Assembly: GCA_930367215.1 (NCBI GenBank)
Contig: OV884059.1
Span: 49,942,957 to 50,006,956, forward strand
Reading direction: 5' to 3'
Source of the DNA: Pollenia angustigena
Lineage: Eukaryota > Arthropoda > Insecta > Diptera > Polleniidae
DNA: 64,000 nucleotides
The first letter of the stretch is position 1. Each line of letters begins with the position of its first letter. Position numbers and translations under genes: made by a program. Below, one piece after another: positions 11,220 through 21,992 of this stretch. The notes under the pieces were generated by a model. It saw only the letters and a list, made by a program, of their open reading frames with translations. It was not told where the DNA came from and did not search any database.

Positions 11220-11667
11220 GTGAATGGGTACGCAAATAAGCAGAATTGTCGAATTTGGAGTGAGGAGAATCCACAAGCTTTTGTCGAAACACCATTAAAT
11301 CCACAGAAAATAACTGTTCGGTGCGCTTTATGGGCGTTATATGTGGCATTAATACTGCTAATAGCGGTTCCAACGGGACGGAGCGACATGTCACACAGCG
11401 GGCGCTACAATTAATTTACTCAAAGAAACTTTTGATGAAATAATAATTTCACGTAATGGCCCAATTAACTGACCACCAAGATCGTTTGATTTAACCACAT
11501 TGGATTGTTTTCTTTGGGGTTATGTTACACCACAAACAATTGAACCTGGAAATCAACATTCAAAGAGCTTTGACGAAATACGGCCGCAAATGCTGCGAAA
11601 AGTTGTTGAAAAATGGTGTTCTAGATTACGCGCCAGCTATGTCGGTCGCATCAGAAACCATATTTAA
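11220..11667 (+). pseudogene. Tc1/mariner-type transposase remnant (D1)
   Basis: Same remnant as 503-959, with the same order: NGYANKQNCRIWSEENP in one frame, then DGATCHTAGATINLLKE from 11377, an in-frame TGA at 11470-11472, and FDLTTLDCFLWGYV, ending at TAA 11665-11667. A 9-bp deletion near 11631 is private to this copy. All three copies share the same internal scrambling, so the gene was dead before the block was copied. Bases 11668-12485 contain no gene. Confidence 0.75.
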
Positions 11668-12485
11668 ACATTAATTTCATAAAATTTTGTTTCCAAAAAG
11701 GCCCGTCCTTTGATATTAAAATATATTTCCTTGTCTTATTATGATTTAAACTTGTGTCACTTTGCATCTTTTACATGGTGCAAAATGGTTTTATTACAAA
11801 AGTTCTGCTGTAAGTTCATTTTGGGATCCATTGGCATCGATCTTCTGCTGAAGCAGACTTCTTGCTCACAGCTCGTGTAGGGCCCGGTTTAAGTAGTCCA
11901 AGAGTCCTCAACGCGTTGTCGGACTATGTTAAGGGACATGAAACCTGTTTAGGAGAAAGGAAAATTTCGTTGAAATTTCAAAACAATAGGTTTTTACACA
12001 ATTAGCTTTCCTTGGACTGTAGGTCACGAAGGAAATGGCAATGAGGCTTCTTTCGCATCGCGATTGCAGAACTAGTTTTTTTTTATAAAAAAGATAATCG
12101 TTAATGGTTTTCAAAGTAGGCTGATTTTATTTAGGTAACTGTTACTAAAGGCCGTTACACACTATCCCACAAAGTATTTTATGAAAATGCAACCCTGTCA
12201 AAATTTAACTTTTTTTACACGAAACGTTTAAGCTTACCTGGCGTTTACATTTGCTAGTACTGGCAAGACAGTAGCAATACATGCAAACCTTTCCACTAAT
12301 ACATGCAAACATTTCCAACTGTCTAGCGACGTACTGTCAAATGTAAACGCTGTGTTATGTTAAAACTTACCTTCGAAGTTAACAAGCTTATCTCGTTTTC
12401 TATTGACACCCAAAAATTATTTTGTTATCTTCTATATATATAAAAATAAGTTGCATTGTGTTAGTATTTGATGTTCTCTGAAATG

Positions 12486-13210
12486 CGTGAACCGATTTTG
12501 TTTCTGTAAAGTTCACGTGGAAGGTGACGTCAATACCAAGGTTTTAATGTACCAACGGTCTTCAAATGTGTATTGGTTCTTGAGTTATATAAGTTATAGT
12601 GAACACTGCATTCATTCCGAAACATGTACATATTTATATTCCCATACAAATATCAAAAAAATGCCCCCCATTTTGAACTCCTCCGAAGCGGCTTGACCGA
12701 TTTTTATGAAATTTTGTATGTGTATTTGTTAGGTCTGAGAATAGGTCGTAGCGTATATTTTATATCACTAGATTTGGCATGCAGACAATGTAACATCTTC
12801 CTTTATCTTCGTAACTAATCAACCGATTTTTTTGAAATTTCGCAGGCAAATAGTGTAACAATTGGAAAGAACTATAGCCTATAGTTTTTATTATTAAGGG
12901 TGTGAAATAGAGCAAGAGGGGTAAACGCTCACCCTCCCTCTATCTTCTTAACTAATCAACCGGTTTTCTTAAAATTTGGCATGCATACACTGTAACATCG
13001 GAAAGAGCACAGGGCATTAAATAGGGCAAGAGGGGAACAAGCTCCGCCTCCCTATATCTTCTTAACTAATCAATTAATTTTCTTGAAATTGGACAGGCAA
13101 ATAGTGTAACATCTGGAAAGAACTATAGCCTATAATTTTTTCTTAAAATTTGGCTAGCAGACACAGTTAGATAAGTTATGTGGCAAAACAACGTTTGCCG
13201 GGCCAGCTAG
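12486..13210 (+). mobile_element. Helitron-like terminal region with internal repeats (D1)
   Basis: This region carries several degenerate copies of a unit of about 120 bp built around TAACTAATCAACCGATTTT, TTGAAATTT and TAGTGTAACAT. It ends AACGTTTGCCGGGCCAGCTAG followed by T, the kind of CTAG-T terminus seen in insect Helitron/Helentron elements. A0 lacks it entirely, the homology stopping exactly at its first base. It is non-coding. Whether it belongs with the helicase fragment on the opposite strand or is a separate non-autonomous Helitron is unclear. Confidence 0.55.
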
Positions 13211-13485
13211 TTCGTTATATTTTTCCAGTATAAATCACATTCTGGCCTTAGCAACCAATGAAATGCGCATAGGAATAGTTTATCTCTTCAACAATAAATT
13301 TCAGTGTTTTAATCAACAATACAAATTGGGAATTAAGGACGACAAACAAAATATTGTAAATGGTGGTTAATAATTGTAGAATATTTTTAAATATTTTATT
13401 TGCATTAGTATGAGCAAATGAATTTTCATTGTTGGAATTCGTACAGTTATGCTGAGCACAAAACGAAAAATATTGAATAGAATTT
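13211..13485. other. Non-coding spacer between Helitron-like end and LOA element (D1)
   Basis: AT-rich; 13229-13400 resembles the dispersed repeat at 10380-10560. No gene seen. Confidence 0.5.
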
Positions 13486-13497
13486 TATTAGGTTGTA

Positions 13498-13530
13498 GGT
13501 AGGTAGGTAGGTAGGTAGGTAGGTAGGTAG
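13498..13530. repeat. GGTA microsatellite, 3' tail of the LOA element (D1)
   Basis: About eight GGTA units (CTAC on the element strand); only about four in D2 (32389-32405). It marks the 3' end of the LINE and has changed length since duplication. Confidence 0.9.
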
Positions 13531-14096
13531 AAAGGCCGGTGTGAAGTCTCCTTCACACCTTCACCCAGAGACCAATATGGTCCATTGTGACGCTTTAATT
13601 AGAGATAGCTAAGAAGGTATAAAGTAGGTGAAATAAGCAGCGAAAGCATAAGACAGATCCGAAAGATAGGCAGAAAAGAAAGGAAAGAAAAGAAGGTAAA
13701 GGACCAACCCCGAGAGAAATCGCACTAAAGCCAACTCCGCCCTACGTGCGGTTAGCAGCCAGGCCATCCCCATTACGAATCCTATCAGATTCTCGAGTCC
13801 GCAACCCGAGACATCCTCTTATTCGCCCAGGAATCTACTGCCCAGCCACCTCAACCTGCTACCCTGCAACCTGGGACAGTGGAACAGTAAGTGCTCAACT
13901 GACTCCATTTCCATATCCGACAAGTCGGATGCCATCCTCACCGCCATCCTACCTATAATACAGTGGCCCATGATAGCATGGTCTTAACGCAGACCCTGCT
14001 CCTGCCCAACAGCGACACCGAATCGGACCTCCTAAGCACCGGCCACAGTGTCCGTGATACCCGACAGTCCGTTCGGCTCCCCCAGGCCCGATTGGT

Positions 14097-17000
14097 CTAT
14101 TCACCAAAATAGAAGCCCAATGGAGGCCTAACCGCTTCCACATAGTCAGGATCCTCCATCTCTGAGCCCTGTCTTGCCAACTCATCAGCAATCTCATTGC
14201 CGCCTATGTCGCAATGACCCGGCACCCAGCACAACCTTAGCAAATACTCCCCTAAGGCTCCCCTCAGAGCCCTCCTACAATCATCAACCAGCCTGGAGTT
14301 CACATAAGAGCCCCTTACGGCCATAAGATCCGCCTGGCTGTCCACATATATAGTGACCTCCGAGCCCCTATCAATGTTGTCCCTCATCAGTTCCACGGCC
14401 CTCCAGACCCCCAGAACCTCCGCCTGAAAAACACTGCAGTCGTCAGAAAGCCTATATGACCTTCTTATGTGCAGATCCTCAATGTAGACCCCTGCACCCG
14501 TGCCCCTCATCTTCGAGCCATCAGTGAAAATAGCAAATCCACCAAATAATCTGCTCCTGCCCGACCAGCTCTCCCTAGAGGGCATTATTACCTCTGGCAA
14601 CCGACCAAAATCCAATCTGGTGCTAACATAATCAGTGGATCCCGACGGTCCCAGGCAATAGCCACCAGCCTCAATCTCTCCCAGGATCCGTGAGTGACCC
14701 TGAGTGTCATTCCTCGTTAGTCCTAACTCCCTCAGTCTAAGAATGCTCCTGGCCGCAATTCCCATCACATACTGCTCAATAGGCAGAAGATGTAGAATGA
14801 CATCCAGGGCAGCCTGAGGAGTACTTCTCATGGCACCTGCCATGCCAATTGAAGCACACCTCTGAGCCTTAGAAAGAAGGTTCCTACGACTTGCCAATCT
14901 CAATGACTCCCACCAAACACAACATCCATACGTAAGAATGGGTCTAACCACCGAAGTGTACAGCCATCCCACCACTGACGGCCGGAGTCCCCAGCTCCTA
15001 CCTATCGATGATCTGCAAGCATAGTAGGCATTGAGACCCCTTTTGAGTCTCTCCTGAGTATTCCTACCCCATGACAGCTTGCTGTCCAGAAAAACCCCCA
15101 GATACTTAGCACTATCAGATAGTCCAAGCTCCACTCCTCCCAGTACCGGCAGTCTAAACTCCTCCACCTTGTACCTCCTAGTGAAAAGAACCAACTCCGT
15201 CTTCTCCGGATTAACTCCCAGTCCCTTGTCACTTGCCCATGCCGCCAGTTCGCCCAGCGCCCCTTGCATGATGTCGCTAATTGTCGGCAGAAACTTGCCC
15301 GACACCAATATCACCCATTCTGTCAAAACGTCTCAGAACGACATTGACGGCCAAGAGCCACAATAAGGGAGAGAGAACTCCCCCCTGTGAGGTCCCTCTA
15401 GTCACCGATTTCCTTAAGCGTTCGTTTCCCCAGTCCGAGTGAGTAACCCTGCTGCTAAGCATCATAGTTATCCATTCGACCAAGAACAACGGAACCCTCA
15501 GGTCAACCAGTGCCTGCCTTATGGCCTCTATCCTCAAATTGTTAAAGGCGCCCTCTATGTCAAGGAATGCCGCCAGGGGGTATTCCCTGGTTCGCAAACC
15601 CCGCTCTACATAACCAACCACATCATGCAACGCACTCTCAACAGATCTACCTTTAGGGTAGGCGTGTTGAGCGCCGCTGACGATGCCGGCGTCAATCTTC
15701 GTCCTCAGGTGTAGATCAATCAGTCTTTCCAACGTCTTCAAGAGAAAAGACGACAAGCTGATTGGTCTAAAATCCTTGGGTTTAGAGTGACCGGTTCTAC
15801 CCGATTTGGGAATAAAAACTACCCTAACCTCCCTTCACCTCCTAGGAATGTACCCGTTCAGCACACATACCCTAAACAGTTCCACCATCAACAGGAGTGA
15901 TGATTTCCCGATATTCTGTAACATCGCCGGAAATATACCATCTGGCCCCGCTGATTTGTAGGACCCAAAGGTATTTACCGCCCATGTTACCTTATCCAAG
16001 GTAATCATATCCCCCACCGTCTACCTTTCCTCGCCGCCTGAGCCCGAACCAGAGAAGGGGTCACCACATACAGCCTGTTCCCCCGACCCAGGATCCACAC
16101 ACCCCGGAAAGTGAGTCTCCATAAGCAGACAGATTCCGTCCATGAGCCGTCCGATCTCTGAATTAATCCAGGGACTACAGGGTCCTTAGATAAAATTCTT
16201 CTGAATCTAGACATCTCATTCACGGATTCAACTGACTCTCTAAACTTAATCCACGAGTCCCTTTTCGCCCTTCTAATATCTCCCTTATACCTCCCGTAAC
16301 TCAACCTGAAGTTACTCCAATCCTCATCCCTGCGCGTATACTTCGCCCTATTGAACAGCCCTCTGACGGTGGACCTTTGAGTTTTCAGCTCGTCTGTCCA
16401 CCATCTTGGCTGTGTACGCCTGCCCGGAAAATTTAACGGACAGGATCGCTCATAGCTACTGGTCAATACCCCCGAAGGTGTTTACCAGTTGCTCCACACC
16501 GGGCGGAGTCGACCTCCAGTTCCGTTTAACCCTAAGGTTCCGTTGCACTAGTCCCGAAAACGAATCCCAATCCGTCCTTCTCGGATTCCTATATGGACAC
16601 ATTTTCGACCTCTCAAACATTAGACTAAAGGACAGATGACTATGGTCAGAGAAGGAAAAATCCAAAGCCACCCTCCAGTCCTCTACTAATTCCCTACAGT
16701 TCGTCAACGTTATATCTATCACTGCCCCTCTATCCCTAGTCCTGAACGTTGGCGTATCCCCCCTGTTACAGATAAAAAGATTGCTGGCAATAATAAAATC
16801 AAACATAGACTCACCTCTTTTGTTGATGTCGGCACTACCCCATTGGGAATGGTGTGCATTGGCGTCACATCCTAGTACCAGCATCGAGCCGCTTCTGCCC
16901 GAGTGCTCCACCAACTCTCGCACTTTTTCACCAGGTGGATCGGCAGCTTCATATGGCAAGTATGCCGATGCTAGTGCCAGGACCGTTTTGTCCTTGGCTT

Positions 17001-17202
17001 CCCCTGTCACAACCGTGAGGTCTCCATTACTGACAGAATGAGAAATCATAAATTTATCTTCAGTTCTCGCCAGTAAACAAGTTCGTACCTTCTCATCAGA
17101 GCGGGATACGAACAAGGTATACCCCGTGATCTTTAATCCAACTACCCGGTGCAAGTTTATCTGCACCACTCTCAGCCTCTTTCCTAAAAATGATGAGCCC
17201 AT
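14097..17202 (-). pseudogene. LOA element ORF2: endonuclease, reverse transcriptase, RNase H (D1)
   Basis: Order on the minus strand: endonuclease (17202-16456; VVQINLHR, GCDANAHHSQWGS, SDHSHLSF), linker (16466-16005), reverse transcriptase (16017-15277; KSAGPDGIFPAML, FIPKSGRTG, AFLDIEGAFNN, RGTSQGGVLSPLLW), then thumb and RNase H (15326-14097; IFTDGSKMRGTGAG, FQAEVLGVWRA, YVDSQADL, WVPGHCDIGGNEIADELA). Three severe lesions are shared with D2: the endonuclease loses about 45 residues after INLHR including the usual catalytic Glu segment; the frame shifts near 16460; and the YADD catalytic box is deleted between RRFDRMG and VILVSGKF near 15310. A TGA at 15835-15837 replaces a Trp only in D1. 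Confidence 0.8.
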
Positions 17203-18837
17203 TTTTAGGAAACCTAAATCTGATAGACCCTAACGCGAATATAGCAACCCCTCCCATTGATTTCAGTTTTCTCAGAGATTCCCGGTCTACTGCGAACCTG
17301 AAATCTCTTCCTTGGTTCTCCTTACAACCCAGTGAAGCTATCATCTTCCACATTCCTGTAAAGAGCCCATTGTTCTGATTAGCCAGTAACCCCAGTATGA
17401 CCTCCACTGGTTTTATAGGTTGAGGAATCCATACAGTGACCACCGGCCATAATGGCAACTCAGACGCGAGTATGACGTCCAATCTGGCATTAGGATAAGC
17501 GCTGCCACACCTGCCGATTGCAGCCTTTAAAAACTCAAAGGTTTTTAAATTGCCGCAACTGACAGTTTTGACACCTTTTATCCAGTCAGCCCCTTTGAAC
17601 GATGCTCCGTCCGGCCTTCCTTTGACGCTAGCACCTGCCATTTCTCGACAGTGATCCTTCCATCGGGATCCATACGATCAATGGCAGCTGCTAGAATACC
17701 GTCCTTACCTGACGACTCCCTTAGCTTCTTTGACGTAGAGGGTTGTTCCTCTCTGGAGCCAACCCTCTTAGTGATCTCCTTTTGGGGATCCTTCCTTTTG
17801 GCCGCTGCGGATTTCTGGTCATCACCAGACCTAACTCTCTTAAATACCCCCTTATTGGGGGCCTAAGCAGAGCTCTGTCGGTGATCACCCGATTTCCCTG
17901 CAGATGTTGGCTGGTATTTCTCAGTTATCCCCATTGTGACCTTCCTTTGGGGGGACTGTCGGAGATTATCAAGATTTTACCAGTCCTCATCGCGCAGCTA
18001 GTATAGGGTGGTACATCATCAGGCTTGGTTCCCTTATCCGTGACCATACTGTCACGGTTTAGAGAACCAGGTGTTGATTCTGTACCCCCTTTCTTACTTC
18101 CCGTTCCATTATTAGAGGATTCATCAGCAGGGGTTACTGAGGGTTCGTTGTCTATACTGACAACATTTGAGCCCTCAGCAGCCCTTGCTGTGTATCCCGC
18201 AGGATAGGGAATGCCTAGGATATCACCGACAGATCCGTGGATTCGTTCGAATCTGGCAACGTTCTTTCGGTGCTTCCTCAGCAGGTGCGTATCCCACCCA
18301 TCGTGTAGTGAGGAGTCTTTCTTAGCTATCTTTTCTACAAAGGTTAAGGAGGCCCTTACACCACTCTTGGCTTTTTCAAGACTCGTTCGGCTTTCTGATG
18401 TGGCCTGTTCTGTCGCATCCTTCCGAACAATGGGTTTTGATCCACCCACTACTCCGCTCCCTATCTCGAGTGTGACCTCAGGAGCCGATGGTCCGGCCCT
18501 ATGGTCCTGATCATGAGCTGAAATCAATGTAATTTCATGCTCATCATTAGATCCCAGAGCTAGACCATCGAGTCTTTCCGATATCGTGTCTCTGTCAGTT
18601 CTGTCAATAACTGACCTTCTTGCTCAAGATACTCAGCCAATCGGCGTCTGGATCTGACACCGAAACTGCCGAGTTGTCAGAGATATTCCCTGCTTCGACT
18701 CTTAGAGTCGCGTCCTTGGTTTTTCCATTAAATTTGTCCAGTTTTTTGGTCCCACGAGTAAACCGTAAAGAAAAGGACCGTCTCGCGCAGTGACGGCTTG
18801 CACGGACTAGGCTAAAATTACAACTGACCCTTGCCAT
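17096..18837 (-). pseudogene. LOA element ORF1 with DUF4780-like domain (D1)
   Basis: ORF1 starts about 18837 with MARVSCNFSLVRASRHCARR and passes through an acidic, low-complexity middle (18527-17925, with RKHRKNVARFERIHGSVGDI). It ends in a domain beginning about 17641: KGRPDGASFKGADWIKGV, TVSCGNLKTFEFLKAAIGRC, PVVTVWIPQP, NQGRDFRFAVDRESL. That C-terminal part resembles DUF4780, found in ORF1-like proteins of such LINEs; its role is presumed nucleic-acid binding. Frameshifts near 17900 and 17640 are shared with D2; a short deletion near 18631 (before DILEQEGQ) is private to D1. Confidence 0.7.
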
Positions 18838-19154
18838 CGGCGCCAGAGGGAAGCTGTTCGCGACCAGTTTCTTTAACCACTAACCAGCCATTCAGGTCCT
18901 CGGCACTGCTATCAACCACCTTGACCTTAAAAGTGGGGGAAATGGGAAATAAAGGGGGGTAGATAGGATCATAGGTAATGGGATGGGGGATGGGAGGATG
19001 GATAACCCTTAGTCGTGCTGGCCTTAAAGCATATACCTTCCAACTTGTCCCGGCTAGAATTTGCCGACTCAAGTTACAAGACATTCACTACAGCCAGCAT
19101 TTAAGCCACCACATCGCGGCAAGATAGTTATCCGGGTGGTGGTATTAGGTTGTA

Positions 19155-19702
19155 AAAAGAATTCAAATATTGTCAACTGCTCAATTTTTCCAAAAAATAA
19201 GCAAAGTTTCTGAGAAATACAGGTTCCAAATTTAATTAATTTAAATATTAACTGATTGTGTCTATCCATAACTCAACATTTTTCGATAATTGTATTATTA
19301 TTAATTGCTCTAAAGTCTGCATAGCAATTTATGTATGTTAACTTTAAATGGTCTGTTGAAAAATTAATGAAAATCATTAAGTATACTTCCTCGCGTAATG
19401 CTGACCATAGTGTTTACATCGCCCTTTCATGAAAATGCTTGTTTTCAAGTATAAGTTTCAATACCTTACCTGATTCCCAAAAATTTAATCGAACATAAAT
19501 GACCTTTAGAAAAGCTCAATAATTAATTTTTAATAAATTTAAACGAATGTTTAAAACAACAACTTGTCACCATTCCTCACAACAAATCTCGATTAGAGGA
19601 AACTTAACAGAACTTCCAATATGTATACCTATCAACGCGAACAACTACACATCAAGAAATGTCAACAGCAACATTTCCACCAACAACATCACCAAAGACT
19701 TA
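19155..19702. other. AT-rich spacer, no gene (D1)
   Basis: Sequence between the LOA target duplication and the nested MITE. A reading frame at 19621 rich in Gln and His is a low-complexity artefact. The D2 counterpart is 38017-38564. Confidence 0.5.
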
Positions 19703-20031
19703 AGGCTCGGTTAGGCGAACGTTGCTGTACCGTATCTGTACTGTATCCATCAGCTGTTCGCTTTTTGTTATATGAAAACCAATACAAAAGCTTACCGAAA
19801 TGCAATGTACCGTAGTTGCAACGTACCAATCTGTATAAAATAGAATTTCATGCCGTTGTTACGTGACATTTGTAAGACAGTGATAGGCGGCTTGTATGTT
19901 ACATTGAATGCGGGTAATTTTGCTCTTTTTTCAGAATATCTATGGAATTGCGACAAAACTACTTACAATACAACATATTTCCAAATATACAAATATACAT
20001 ATGTTTAAAATAAACAAATGCATATAGGTAC

Positions 20032-21369
20032 TAGTGCTGGGAAACTATCGATAGACGATATTTTCGATATTTTCAGACTATCGATAATATCGATAGGAAA
20101 AATATAAATATCGATATTTTTAGTATTTAAAATCCAGATATAAAGACATCTAACAGCAGCTATACACACACAGTTTTTTGCCGCAAATTTTTACTCGCTA
20201 TTATTAATTCGCGCTGAATTACAGCAATGAATATAAACAACAAGAATGGCAAGTGGTATGGATTACTTAGCAGTTCTTTTTACTGCTAATTTAAGGCCTT
20301 TAAGTCGAAATTTGTACATGTTTATATAGGGGCTGAAATGTCAAATGTTTTTGTAATGTTGTTAAAAAAAAATGCAAATCCAATTGCAATTGCAAGCATA
20401 GGATATAACAATGAACGACCATTAGAGGATAAGTTCGCTAGATTGATTTCCTTTTTGGGTTTAGAATTAAGAAGATTTTTTAAAGTTGCAATGGAATATC
20501 TTATAGTCCCTGTTACATCGGGTCCTTATGAAATGTATTTATCAATTTTTAAAAAACTGTCATCTAAAATAACGTGCCTATATACATTAGGGACACAACT
20601 TTTTTACAATTTTTGAAAATATCAAAATGGCGTATCCATATCATGTAGTGCATAAAAAACAATAAGAACTGTATCTGTAGATTTTCGATATCGTTAAAAA
20701 GGGTTCCGCGTCAAATGCAATTAAGTTTGGGATCAGTAATAATGCATTTAAACCTTTACCATAAACAGTTTATAAGTTGTTTATGGTGATAAACAATTCT
20801 TGCAATATGCGAATTTATATGTGGCCCTTGGTTTTCAGACCATTGTTACAATAAAAATGACTTCGAAGCCTTAAACAAGTCATTATCGGGCTTTACTAAT
20901 GCTCAGAAATGCTTTCTAAGACATTGTGTGAAAGATTAATCAAGAATTCCAAAAACACAACGCAGCAACATTTGTGCGGGACGCGCCATCAAAGTCGTAC
21001 AAGATATTTTCCCCCAATGCAAATCAACACAAACTCTTAATCTTAAGTTAATTTCACTTAACAAAGATAGTTTTTAGATTGTGATTTGTTTACAATCATA
21101 TAATTACATTAAGAAATGTAAATAATTATAAAAAAAAATCTTAAAGGGCTTTTAGAAATCAGGTTGTACCCCTAATATATGTACATATGTACGTCTCATA
21201 CATTCAATAAAGGGATGAAAACAACGGACTGTAGCCTTATAAAAAATAATTAAAATTTTCCTGCACAAGTACAAACATTCAGTCGATAGCAATATCGATA
21301 TATCGATTGTGAAATCTGAACTATCGATAAATATCGATAGTGGAAAATATCGATAGTATCCCAGCACTA
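20032..21369. mobile_element. Decayed hAT element with 8-bp duplication (D1)
   Basis: TAGTGCTGGGAAACTATCGA and the inverted right end TAGTGCTGGGATACTATCGA form the TIRs. ATAGGTAC is duplicated exactly on both sides (20024-20031, 21370-21377). Subterminal TATCGATA palindromes are abundant. A transposase tail survives at 20338-20616. An 8-bp duplication plus this transposase motif makes hAT a good call. Confidence 0.88.
20338..20616 (+). pseudogene. hAT transposase C-terminal remnant (D1)
   Basis: The frame reads MEYLIVPVTSGPYEMYLSIF and ends near TLGTQLFYNF. The pattern (V/I)P-x-T-S-x-P-x-E followed by F-K/S corresponds to the C-terminal dimerisation block of hAT transposases, normally P-A-T-S-x-P-S-E-R-x-F-S. 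The catalytic residues lie elsewhere and are absent. D2 carries the same region at about 39190-39466, there further broken by a 1-bp deletion in the A run. Confidence 0.6.
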
Positions 21370-21992
21370 ATAGGTACACATACAATGAAAAAGGGAAACA
21401 TATAAAAGATTTTAAATGGTATCAAAACCATTTTTTGTGTATGCACATTTACAATATATGTATGTATGCTTTAAATTTATATATGCTAAAATACAAATTT
21501 ATTTATTGTAAATCTATAGTATAAATATTAAATTATTAACATTTTTTACATACACAAAATACTGTACCTATTATTACCATTTAAATCACGAGGTACCTTT
21601 TCTGCACAACGGTCACCATTGAACATTTTTGATTCCCGTCACTGTGTGTTTTGTATGTATGGGAAAACATATGACACGTTTTTAAACGTTCTATAAGTGC
21701 ACCAACGTGCTTACAGTACGGTGCGGTACATTACGGGTACAGCAACGTTCGCCTAACTGAGCCTTTACAGGCTTTAAACATTGTTTTTATCAATACCCTG
21801 CAAATAATAGGATCAGTCCAAACACGCGTGTAAAGAAAGAGAAGTTCACAAGGGACGAGGACTAGTCCAAAAGTAACCCAAACGTATGGAAAAAACCTGG
21901 TCTATTTAACATTACGATGTCGTAGGAGAGGACCTTATAACCCACCTTTGGACCACTAAGGAGTAGTTTTAAAACTTTTCCATGGTATACTC

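Larger units (their letters stand above)
13498..19142 (-). mobile_element. LOA-type LINE with RNase H, complete ends (D1)
   Basis: The 5645-bp element lies on the minus strand and is bounded by a perfect 12-bp duplication TATTAGGTTGTA (13486-13497 and 19143-19154). Its 5' end (right) begins CCACCACCCGGATAACTATC and its 3' end is a CTAC/GGTA microsatellite, as in LOA-like LINEs that end in short repeats rather than poly(A). It is much more GC-rich than its surroundings. Both ORFs are broken. It was present before the duplication, since D2 has the same element at the same site. Confidence 0.88.
19703..21764. mobile_element. PIF/Harbinger-like MITE carrying a nested hAT element (D1)
   Basis: The left end AGGCTCGGTTAGGCGAACGT pairs with the inverted right end AGGCTCAGTTAGGCGAACGT. 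TTA flanks both sides (19700-19702, 21765-21767). Without the nested hAT element (20032-21369 plus 8 bp) it would be about 715 bp. No coding sequence of its own. Its TIR and TSD style match the MITE at 1524, though the sequences differ. Confidence 0.8.

Noticed and set aside
13498..13530. Regular short repeats (GGTA)n that could suggest an array
   Set aside because: It is the microsatellite tail of the LOA LINE, next to its target duplication; no spacers, so not CRISPR-like.
19621..19815. Gln/His-rich ORF that might be a small regulatory protein
   Set aside because: Low-complexity CAACAA/CACCAA run crossing the end of a MITE; no homology recognised.
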